Origin: Verpa conica
Taxonomy: Eukaryota > Ascomycota > Pezizomycetes > Pezizales > Morchellaceae
DNA: 64,000 bases
Assembly: GCA_033030425.1 (NCBI GenBank)
Contig: JAUFSD010000010.1
Location: 1,674,001 to 1,738,000, forward strand
Direction: 5' to 3'
The notes beneath the pieces are model-generated. The model did no database searches. It worked only from the letters and a program-made list of their open reading frames with translations, and was not told where the DNA came from. Shown in pieces: positions 1 through 9,999 of the stretch (the stretch's first letter is position 1; the number at the start of each line of letters is the position of its first letter). Position numbers and translations under genes: made by a program.

Positions 1-712
1 CGTTGGGTTCCCCCTTTCACTAATAAAGTATGCAGCCAGGTCAAAATGCTTCTTGTTTCCGGTAGCTTTATAAAGGCGTAATAAGGCGAGTTCGATTTCT
101 GGATGTCCTGGGTACCCGTGGCTCTTTCCAGGCTCAGGTCCGAACGTAGCGCAGAGAAGGTCAACATATTTGTTTATAGGTTCCAGAAGAAGGTCATTCT
201 TATAGTAATGATGATGGATTACCGCAGCTTCAATGAGGTGTCCTGCGTTGTAACTAAGGAAATCAGTAAGTCAATAGTCTATTGAACCAGAAAGTTAAAA
301 CCCACAGTTCGTGGAGATCACGCAAATTGGTAAACCTCTTTCCCGGTTCAACTACAGTGAAATGAATATTCAAATATCCATCCTCCTGTTGTGCTCCTCT
401 AATCATCTGTACAAGCTCCTGAACTGCTTTATCGATATCCTCTTCATACTGCTCAGAGAGTAGATAACATGCCCCCTCAATCCACTTTGCAACATCCGAG
501 TCCCAGAAAAGATGGTTCGGAACCGGCCAATGAGTAGGAGGATCATCGTAGCTCGGATGCCATTTAAGCTTGAAGGCATCATACCGCCCAGTCTTCTTCA
601 GCATATCGAGCTGGTAGCGGAGAGTAGTAGTCCTGACTACATTTCTGCGAGAATACCAGAATGAGGACGAATCAAAGGTGGTATCTCTAAAGGATTCTTG
701 AGGATATGCCAT
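1..712 (-). CDS. GH127 (DUF1680) beta-L-arabinofuranosidase, N-terminal part
   Basis: The GH127 family removes beta-L-arabinofuranosyl units from arabino-oligosaccharides. This gene starts at the ATG ending at 712 and runs off the left edge, so only about 220 N-terminal residues are present. Exon 1 is 712-306, the intron is 254-305 (52 nt, GT-AG), and exon 2 continues from 253 to position 1. Splicing restores the family motif ELYNAGHLIEAA, followed by YPGHPEIELALLRLY and then YFISERG, all typical of the GH127 helical-barrel domain. The first residues are hydrophilic (MAYPQESFRD), so there is no signal peptide and the enzyme should act inside the cell. The catalytic Cys and Glu lie beyond the window. 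It is divergent from the secreted GH39-like gene at 2056, with 1.3 kb between them. Family assignment is firm; the exact substrate is inferred. Confidence 0.88.
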
Positions 713-2055
713 TATTGTTTGTTGAATGTACGTTTGTTTCCTCTCTTTGGATTGAGGATATCACGTATACAATATTGTCTTGGGAGTGTCAAATGATTTA
801 GGAGCAAAGGCCATAATATGACGTACATTAAACCTATCACTCTGATAGCCATATTTTATTCGGATTAAGATTGCATCTGGATACAGGCTAAAGTCCAATA
901 CGGAGCAGTTTGTGAAATGTGGGGATGATCATGATAGGTGAGGGATGGTGATGGCGGAGGAGTGGAGGGGATGTTGGAGGTGGGGTATATCAGGCTAAAC
1001 AACCATGTCCCTCCCGCAGCCTTCACCGTTGAGCTAAACTCGGAACTCGGAATATTGTTAGCTTCTGCGAATCATTCCAACGTATGCCCAGCCCTCAATT
1101 GGAATATTGTGTCTCGGAATTTATATAAGTAATCTTCAACACTCGGTACCCTACTACCGATTATCTATCTAATTAGAACGGTTAAGATATGTGATCGACT
1201 TGACCGCACGTGTATCATTAGGATATTCTCTGCGGGGTTGCTAGAATACAGGTACCCACAGAAGTGTATTCACCTCATCTCATCAGCTCATCAATTGATC
1301 CAGCTCAAAAACCAGGTACAGGCCCCGGTCTGCATTGCTCCGCTCCCGGGACCCATTGCGCTTATAACACCCAAAGCCGGTACAAAGGAACGAAAAAAAT
1401 AATTATCACGGCAACAGCTGACCTGCCAAGGACTTTTGATTATATGTAGCAGAGTCCAGATGAAGCTTGGCAGTATCAATGCCCTGGGCTGTACGACGCC
1501 CATATTACCCGCTCAAGCGGCCAGTACTCCGATTCTAGTATCGGGTGTCGACTTTATGGTTACATGGGACCTACATATGATCGATCTACGAAACACTCGA
1601 CCCGGTCGAATGTTCGGCTACCTAGTAACCTTTACTCCACAAATGTAAGTTTTCTCCGCAAGTTCCTTGTGATAACTTGCGGGGCTGGGGTAAGTAATGG
1701 CTGATTTAAAGTAGCCCGCCAAATACCTATAGCCAAAAGACTAGATGGTGTAATAATCACAACCCTGTGCTTATAATAGCATAACATGTCTGTAAATTAC
1801 AACATCAGGTACAGCGAAATAGGCCGGGATACCAAAAGCCACAGCACAATAACCCGAGAAATCATATGGCTAAATCGTATCTTTTGAGTCTCCTCGTATC
1901 TCGGAGACTCGAGAGAAATCAGGCCGGTGCATGACGCGTTAAATGCCAATTTTACATGGTTCATCTTGTGGTATAAAGCACCTTTCTCCTGAGCTCCCGA
2001 GAAACATCAACTCTAACCAATCCGCAGAGTCCGCACTCAGCCATTGCATATCAAT
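713..2055. promoter_or_regulatory. Divergent intergenic region, GH127 / GH39-like
   Basis: No gene is seen in these 1.34 kb. The two flanking ATGs face away from each other, so both promoters lie here. A TATAAA at 1972-1977 sits about 80 nt before the ATG at 2056 and is a plausible TATA box for the GH39-like gene. The short reading frames in the region have no recognisable content. Confidence 0.5.
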
Positions 2056-3789
2056 ATGTTGTTCAAACAACTTTCTATCGTTGGGCTCGCAGCACTGTCA
2101 AATGCTGCAGCTGTGGTGAAGAGAAGTGATAACAAGACAGGTAGGTCTTTAATTACCAGTTAAATTAATAGCAACACAGATAGCTTACGATTACAGCAAC
2201 CATTGACTTTGGTGTCACTCGCGGAGCGCCTAAGCAGTACGGCAGTGGAATTCTTTATGGTATTCCCGACACCGAGGAATGGCAAATCCCAAAGAACTTC
2301 TACACTGAAGTTGGAATCAACCACGGTAGAGGAGGTGGTTCCCAGGTTCCTGGAAAGGGATGGGTTGGTGGTGAGGCCGATTACGTTGTATGTTCCAGAG
2401 TCTCCCAGAGCAGCTTATACAGCACTAATTTTTACAGGCACGTATGGAATCGGTTTATTTGAACTGGAAAAAGATGCGTCAATTGGGTGGCAATTTCTTC
2501 ATGCTCAACTCTGGTCTATGGGGTGGAGGTAATATCACCTTTCATAGCCAATTTTATTCTCCATACTAATCTCTTTCCTGTAGATGGACTCCTCACAGTA
2601 TCAGATCCTCTTCCGGGAGATAACGGTGACTGGTCCAGCTACGATGCCTTCTTGGTCCGTGTAGCGAAGGACATCAAAGCCTTAGGAATGACGGAAGGTC
2701 TCATTGTCGAGCTATGGAACGAAGCTGACTACTCCGCCTTCTGGCTTGGCCGCTCCAAAGAGCAATGGCTCCAGTCTTGGGGATGGGCTTACCACCGTCT
2801 CCGCCCTTTGTTGCCAGCAGGGATCCAAATCGCAGGGCCAGCGTTTGCAGCGGAGCTAACGGATGGGGCCTGGTGGCCTGATTACTTTGAATACATCAAG
2901 GCAAACCAATCTATCCCAGATTATTATACGTGAGTATCCAAAGACTAGGGTTAGGGTTCGTCTTGACTAATTTTCTTATTTAGTTACCATTGTTTATTCC
3001 AAACCGGCGGTATTGGTAATGACCCTGAATGGAGTATTGCGCAAATGGACGGACTCTTGGAGAAATACGAACTACCAAAGAAACCACTGAGTATCAATGA
3101 ATAGTAAGTTGGCACTCACATGTTCCTAGCTCTTAATTACTAACAGATTAGCGCACCTCCCGATAACCAAAACCCCGGATACTCTGCATGGGTCATTTCC
3201 ACCTTCGAGAGACGCGACATCTACGGACTGAGAGCAAATTGGGCTTCCGGTGGAGCACTCCACGACTACATGGCATCCCTCGTCGGAAAGCCAGACGACA
3301 CAAACGGCGGAACCTACAGCAACTCCTCCGGCGGGTATTGGCCAACTGGCGAATGGCATCTTTATAAATACTACAACAAGGCCCAGACTGGTCTCAGAGT
3401 TGCGTCTGAGCGTTCTTTAGATGACTATTTTGATGTCTTCGCAACTTGGAATCCTAAGACTTCTAGTGGCGCTATCATTGCTGGAACAAATGCTGTTAGT
3501 GGGACGTATAATATTGAGGTGACGAACCTTAATAAGCTTGCGGCTTTTAAGCGGACTAAGAAGGCTAGGGTTGTGGTAAAAGAGGTAAGTTCCTGAAACG
3601 TATCTATATAGTCGCTGTATTCTAACCAATGTTTAGTACCCCTGGGTTGGATTCCGGGCTGAGGTTACAGCGGATGAGATCGTTACTGTTTCAAATACTG
3701 TTTACTCAGTGGTAGATGGGAGCTTTACTATTCCGCTGACGATCGCGGATGCTAAGCACGGTTATTCTCTTGATCTTTACCCTGCGTAG
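2056..3789 (+). CDS. Secreted clan GH-A glycoside hydrolase, GH39-like
   Basis: Seven exons (2056-2140, 2197-2387, 2438-2528, 2584-2929, 2984-3103, 3152-3584, 3637-3789) give 472 residues. The N-terminus MLFKQLSIVGLAALSNAAA is a signal peptide, followed by VVKR, a Kex2-type site. The catalytic pattern is that of a clan A TIM barrel: ELWNEAD supplies the acid/base (Glu about 169) and PLSINEY the probable nucleophile (Glu about 277). A beta-rich C-terminal part follows, ending SLDLYPA. The best fit is a GH39 or GH39-like beta-xylosidase or arabinosidase type enzyme. Other clan A families such as GH79 are not excluded. Divergence from the GH127 gene suggests a shared role in hemicellulose or pectin side-chain breakdown; this is inference. 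The start was chosen for the signal peptide and the upstream TATA box. Confidence 0.75.
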
Positions 3790-4094
3790 AGAAATTGGAA
3801 GGTGTAAATAATTGTAAAGTAGATAATCAGGAAAATATATTGCTCGTATTTAAAGTCTTATGCTCTCAATGAACTCGCAAGGCAATATAGCTTTATAATA
3901 GCCTTACTACATATGGATTATGCGCTCAGTGAGAAGTCCTATTGAAAGTTCAATGATTATCTAGTATATATATCAATTTCTTCCCCAGAACACTACGCTC
4001 TAGGAGTTCCAGTACCCTCTAAATAGTAAATACAATCGTACAACCGAAGCCATACCGTAAGATTTCTTTCACACACATTACTATCTCTACTAGT
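3790..4094. other. Convergent 3' intergenic spacer
   Basis: AT-rich spacer of 305 bp between the stop codons of the convergent GH39-like and monooxygenase genes. It should hold both 3' UTRs. I see no gene or repeat. Confidence 0.5.
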
Positions 4095-5932
4095 CTACCC
4101 GATGATTTCTTCCAGCGCCTTATATTGCTCTCGAACCTTCCTCTCAATCCCCTGATCATCTAGCCCAGGGTAAAAATCCCTCCTCGAAAGTACATCCCTT
4201 AAGAGATGCTCAGCACCTAGAATTCTAAGTTGATACCATTCATCATCGTGACCTCTAGCTCTAATATTGCTCCCAGTCTTCTCTGCATCCTTATTGACCC
4301 AACTCACAATATCATCCACATATTCCTTCTCCAGAACAGGGCCCAGCTCGTGAAAGTTCCGGCCATCCCTCTTAGCCCTGTGAGCATTATACTCCGACCT
4401 CATCTCTGACACTGCTGGAAGTAATGCCTTTCCGGAAAATACCGCTGCCACCGCCGTGGCTTGTATATCGAAGAATGAGAAGGTAGCAACATTGTAAGGA
4501 ATACCAATGAATGCCAGAGTGGGGTCTTGGATGTAAAATATATCCTTGTAGAGGTTATGCACTTGTATGCCATCTGTGATCAATGTCTCCTCTCCTACAT
4601 CCGTTGCGCTAGTTGTTTTTCTCCCATTCACTGTTGACTCTGTGCCGTGGAAGGACTTGAGGAACGGCAGCACGTATAGATACCCAGTGCAGAAAATAAC
4701 CCTATCGATCTCTTTTAATGTGGTTCCATCCGTCAAAGAAACATGGCTATCGCGGATTAAAGGGCCTTCGTCAACAGAACCGAAGCGTTCAATGCCTGTA
4801 ACTTCGGTGAGGTTTTCCGGAGCCAAGCTTCTCACAATATACTTCAGAAACTTGGTGACCTTAGTATTCCCGTCTTCTTTCCGAGAAGATCTGTATATCC
4901 GCTTAACAAAGGGGGAGACTTCTCGGCAGATGTCTAAAGAGGATGTAGACGCTCCCACAACCAAAACAGTCTATTCCCCCCCATACTAGGTTAGAAAAAG
5001 TCTTCAGTGATTGTTTTTTTTTTTTTGATAGTACCTTATCCCCAAGATCCTCAGAGTGTCGGAATTCTTTCGAGTGGGAGAATTTTTGTGGCCATTTCTT
5101 CGCCCACTCGGAGAGCCCAGGAATATCTGGTATATACTCTGCGTTATAATGACCGGTTGCGACAACAATAGCGTCGAAAGTCTAGATATATTAATATGTA
5201 TCTGGGCTGTAAAGTGTTTTAAACACGTACCTCTTCAGACCATGTCCCAACTGTTTCACCGAGCTCGTTCTTCGATAATTGTCTCAGCAATAGTTTCCAC
5301 GAGCCCTTGCTTCCCGCGGTTATCTTCTGTACGTCCTCAACACGTGTATTGTATCGAATGATGCTCTCGAGACCGGAGTCTTTAGCATAGGATTGTAAAT
5401 ATTCGAGAAAGCCACGGTGGTTTATGAACATTCCCTGAAAACTATAAGTATTGGATTTTCTAAACGGTGGCGTAATGCGCGCATACAGTTCCTGGAGGAT
5501 ACTCGTGTCCCTGAAACCTCATCAACGGCGTCGGGATATTATTCACCAGGGAGCTATAACAAGCTCCCGGCGGCGCATGTTTCAACCAAACAGTACTATC
5601 TTCATACGTTTCTGTGAACGGTAACGGTTGTCCTTCAGGCATACCCGGAGAGCTATCTATCTCCGATGGAAGGCCAGACGGAAAAGACGGCCTAAGCGGT
5701 TTCTCTTCTTTGAAAATCCTAGTTGAAGTTATTATTACTTTCTTTTTCTTACTCTTCTAATATAGACTACATACCATGAACCACCCGCTACTGAATTGCG
5801 CTCGAAGACAACTACCTCGATACCATATTCGCGTAGTCTTTTGGCTGTGGGTAGGCCAGCTGCGCCGGCGCCTATAATTGCGACTTTTGATACCTCTGGA
5901 AGAGACGTCGGGGGGTTCTCGGGAATAGTCAT
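4095..5932 (-). CDS. Flavin-containing monooxygenase (FMO-like)
   Basis: Five exons (5932-5775, 5718-5487, 5434-5231, 5181-5035, 4970-4095) give 538 residues. The FAD-binding Rossmann motif GAGAAG is at about 21-26, followed by the family GGSW. The FMO signature region KFSHSKEFR (FxGxxxHxxxF-like) lies before the second, NADPH-binding motif VVGASTSS at about 251-258. A VVATGHYN stretch and a later FCTGY complete the usual FMO pattern. These enzymes use NADPH and O2 to hydroxylate or oxidise N, S or C atoms of soft nucleophiles, often in specialised metabolism. The length is normal for a fungal FMO. It is head-to-head with a TauD-type dioxygenase, which suggests co-regulation. The substrate cannot be read from the sequence. 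A Baeyer-Villiger type activity is a possible alternative. Confidence 0.88.
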
Positions 5933-6376
5933 TATATTGTGGGTGTGGAATGCTGAGAATTGGAGAAATGGAGATCTAGCCTACTAGATATACTTATCGA
6001 TCCTCGGCTTGCAAGGGTATCTATCGGAAGGGCAGACCGCCTATAGGTGGCACAGCGAGATGATATCATGGGCACCTTAGAGCAGACAAAGATTTATTTG
6101 AATGTAATAATCTAGCATCCCCAAAAAGCTCACTGTAAATCAATTAAACTGCAAAGTTCTTTGTTAATATCACAACCAGGGCTTGCATAGTTATCAGGGT
6201 TAGGGGTGTTTATCAATTATGCAAATAATGCATGGGTGGCGTATTCGAAGCACGCCTCCGCATCCTGCTTTGGGTACCCCAAGGTAAGACATTCTTGCAA
6301 CCCCGCCTCTCAAGAACTTCAAAGTTCAGAGTTGGTACACAGAAATCCTTTACACTTACAACAAGCAGTCTAAACA
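5933..6376. promoter_or_regulatory. Bidirectional promoter, FMO / TauD-like dioxygenase
   Basis: These 444 bp separate the two divergent start codons and must hold both promoters. I see no clear TATA box or palindromic operator that I can defend. The short gap supports joint regulation of the two oxygenases. Confidence 0.45.
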
Positions 6377-7742
6377 ATGGCCACACCCGGAGCAAAACAG
6401 CCAGACATATCGTACCATCCAGACCCTGATAAATATAAAGCACGCACGAAACGAAGAATTGAGACGGAAACACTAACGAAAGAGCTCCCAAAAGGGTTTC
6501 CCGAGAGACTAGAATCGAAGCTTGTCTGGGAAGGGAGCGACTTCAAGAAAGATGAATGGGTAGTTGTTTTAACCGAATCGGATATCGCAGAGATGAGTTC
6601 CGCAATCGAGAGCTTCAAAGGTACGAACGAGAGGTCCCTATTTAATAGAGAAAGTGTGTGTAGGTATAGTAGGTTAATAATCCCCCCCAGCTAGCTCCAA
6701 GCCTCTAGGACTACTATCAAAAACAACCTTCCCTCTCCCAACACTATCCCCAAAGCTCCGAGAACAAGCCAAAGAGCTTCTACAAGGCCGAGGATTCTTT
6801 GTTCTCCGCGGTATCCCAGTAGACCAGTACTCGCGACTCGACTCTGTCATCGCCTACGTTGGGGTTTCCGCACACATAGGGAACCTCCGAGGACGCCAAG
6901 ACTCCAATGGGATGGCGGTGATGCATGTCAAAGACCTCCGAGAAACGCATCCAGGCCAAGTGATCGGGGCACCGGCCTACACGACAGATAAGCAGGTGTT
7001 CCACACAGACCCTGGCGACATCGTCTCGCTCTTTGCGCTCGAGGAGGCTGCCGAGGGCGGTACGAGTCGCATCTCGAGCTCGTGGAGGGTTTATAATGAG
7101 ATTGCGAGCACTAGACCTGATTTGATACACACTCTGAGCGAGCCGTGGCCGCTGGATGGGTGAGCTTCTATAGTACTGTAATGGTGTGTTTTGGTGTGGC
7201 TTATATGTGTGTGTGTAGCTTTGGGGGCGACCCGCCGTATGTTACTCGTCCGCTGTTGTACTATACTGCGGAGCAAAGAATGGTGATACAGTATGCCCGA
7301 CGGCATTTCACTGGGTATTACTCGTTGCCGCGGTCGAAGGATATACCTCCCATAACGGAGGCTCAAGCGGAGGCTCTGGATGCGCTTCACTTTACTGCGG
7401 AGCGCTATAACTTGGGTCTTACGTTCCGGAAAGGGGATATTCAGTATATCAATAACCTTTCCATCTTCCACTCGAGAGATGGATTTAAAGATAGTGAGAC
7501 AAAAAAGTAAGTTTTTTCATAGATAATGTTTTCTCCTTATTGCGGGTCTTGCTAACTGTGTGTGGCACAGACGACATCTTTTACGTCTCTGGTTGAGGGA
7601 TGAGGAGCTTGCTTGGGAGACTCCGGAGCCGTTGAAGCCCATGTGGAATAGGTTGTATTATGAGTTTAGTATGGACGACCAGAAGTTCCCACTGGAGCCT
7701 GAGATCCGGGTTGGGAATGCGATTCACGCGGTTAAAAAATAG
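6377..7742 (+). CDS. TauD/TfdA-family Fe(II)/2-oxoglutarate dioxygenase
   Basis: Four exons (6377-6620, 6691-7159, 7219-7506, 7571-7742) give 390 residues, the usual size for fungal TauD-like proteins. The iron-binding facial triad is visible: VFHTDPGD supplies His about 186 and Asp about 188, and IFHSRDGF supplies the distal His about 322. The RHLLRLWLRD stretch carries the arginine that normally binds 2-oxoglutarate. The N-terminal 80 residues are charged and hydrophilic, with no targeting signal. Family members decarboxylate 2-oxoglutarate while hydroxylating substrates such as taurine, alkylsulfonates or pathway intermediates. It is divergent from the FMO gene, so the two may act on one pathway, either sulfonate use or a small metabolite route; this is inference. 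Confidence 0.87.
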
Positions 7743-9999
7743 CTGTGCTGTATATATATAGAAGAGGTATAATCTTCTTGGCAACGGTACAATCTTTAGA
7801 AGGTAGCTCTAGAGAACTCATGCCCATGAGTTGAAGATATTTAAAAGAAAGATATTATCAGATCGTCTTTTATGATTCTTCTAAAACTTGCAGTTTCTTT
7901 ATTTTTGTCTTCAGTCTTAACTTCCCACAATACTATGCTCTACTAGAAACTCTCCTGTTATCTCGACCAGTATATATATATTGAATACTAGATTGTGGCT
8001 ATCCAGCCAACGGGTAAAGATACCCTCCACAACCCAACTTAGCGGTTACTGCGGCTATTACCGCAACATACCCCTAATTAGCTAGTTTTCAGGGGAGAAC
8101 ACCGAGAGAACGCGTCACGGTATTCGTACGCCGATCTCTCTATATAAAGAATATTCCCTCTTGCTTTTCTTTCGATTCAACTACGTTACGGAATGTGTAC
8201 GAGTCATCGACTTCAACTTCAATTATTTGGGGAGGCGGTGCAAGAAATATATATATGGTGTCTTGAATATCCGATAGCCGCCGACCGGCTATCGCTTGCT
8301 GTTCTAGGCAAACAAGAGGAGTAGACACTCTATGCCAACATTCCTCTACCACAGCGGTGCAGCCATAGCCACAACCAGAGCTACAGCCGGATAATAACTT
8401 GGACAAGTTTTCTATCGCCATAAACCCGAAAAAAGAACAGTTAATAAACTGGAGAGAGCTTAGGCTATACAAGCCGTTACACTAGACCTGAAGTTCTAAT
8501 AGCGGTACCTCAACCATGGTTTACATACACTAGAGTGCCTTACCATCTCGGAGCCTGCCGCCGCCTCAGATCCTACCCTTTATGGATTTGACTACTGCGG
8601 TTGTATGACACTAGGAACAGATCATACAAATAATACATATTTACTGTGTGGGATATTTTTCGGACATTTTTCGGTTTTTCGGCATATATTAAAATATATC
8701 TTGGGGCTTTATATTACCCAATAAAGCCCCCAACCGTTGTGGTTTCAAGTCTAGGGATTGTTTGCTGTCATGGATAGTTGGCCAGCATAACAGTGCAGAT
8801 AGACCCCTTTTATTCGAGGCTATCTCGAGATTGGATGATAAAACGCTACTAGGGAGAGTAGTGAATTACAATCTCGCCTATATATATATATATACCCTGA
8901 CGGGTCCCTTCCCAATACCTCATGGCGCGAGTCGATCCTTACAAGAGCTAGAATAAGCCTTTCATTGATGAGACAGTTTTACCACTACTAGCGAAATTAA
9001 TCCGATGACTAGTACTCGGTTGTCGGCACAATTTAAAGAAACCAAGCTCCTCGCATGCTGGTGCGGGTGCATAGCGGGATATCTCCCTCTGCCCGTATAA
9101 GCGAGGGAACTGGCACGGGTGCCGTATGACTACACTTGGAGATCTGGGATTATCCTGAGTGGTTTATACCTGAGCGGTGGACATGACTGCAATTTTGGAT
9201 ACTGTAAGTGCATGTGCTGTACTCCTTTCATTTTGGATAGATTGGATAGCTGGTGGTGGGGGAGATACTGCTGCACTTGGATCTGGTCTTGACCCCTGCT
9301 GCAAAAGGCTTGAGTTGATTTAAGCCCTTGTCTGGTCGAAGAAGGCTGGCCTGCTTGAGACATGGTGCGGCTGGATCAGGGGCTGCATTACATTACATAT
9401 CACGGGGAGTTACACGAGGAGTTACACTGGGTGTAATCATCCGGGAGGGGGGAGTGAGAGAGAGAGAGTGAGAGAGTGAAAGAAGAGGGTGAGAGAATGA
9501 ATTCTCCCATCTCTCCCCTCCCCCCTCCCCCTCACGAGGACAATGCCCCGAACAGCAAGTGCCAAGCTTTACAGAGATGCCATCAGCCCCCGCAGCAAAT
9601 ACGAGTGTGTTTCTAGAACTTCCACTCTGGTAATAACCCACCCTGTATCTCACCCAGTTGGTAACTCGGCGCCACATACAACATTAGCTGCTTCTATTCC
9701 CGTGCGATCCCCTGTCAGCTAACCCCCCAAATGGCTGTCACTTATCGTCCCTTGCCAGGGTCACCACCCTCACTCATCCACTCATTCAACCGCTCTCTTG
9801 CTCAGCCTCTTTCTCTCCTATCTACACTTCCATCAATACATTCCTTTTTATCCTCTCTCTTCTCTATTCCATCCTGTTCACTCTCCATCTCTGTTCTCTC
9901 ACGTTCCTTTCTCTGTTATCCCCTATTCTTTACAGCTCATGTCAACCCTCTTCGTGTAGACTACCCACACTTACCGGGCTCTAATCCCCCCTCCTAACA
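7743..9999. other. Intergenic region, no convincing gene
   Basis: This 2.26 kb stretch is AT-rich in its first half, with TA dinucleotide runs near 7970 and 8880 and a hairpin at 8701-8732. The second half has purine-rich and pyrimidine-rich tracts (about 9440-9535 and 9760-9960). The latter is probably promoter or 5' leader of the membrane sulfatase gene. A 110-codon frame on the minus strand (8140-8472) has no family I recognise. Confidence 0.45.
8701..8732. repeat. Short inverted repeat (hairpin)
   Basis: TTGGGGCTTTAT is followed after about 8 nt by ATAAAGCCCCCAA, its near-perfect reverse complement. It forms a stem of about 12 bp. It could be a transposon end remnant or an isolated hairpin; nothing around it decides. 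Confidence 0.5.

Noticed and set aside
8140..8472. 110-codon minus-strand frame with several Cys
   Set aside because: No homologous family comes to mind, it has no introns or promoter signals, and it sits in AT-rich intergenic DNA. Too weak to list as a gene.
9393..9997. Two open frames (94 and 88 codons) in purine/pyrimidine-rich sequence
   Set aside because: They are Ser/Leu/Pro-rich low-complexity translations of the leader region of the sulfatase-like gene.
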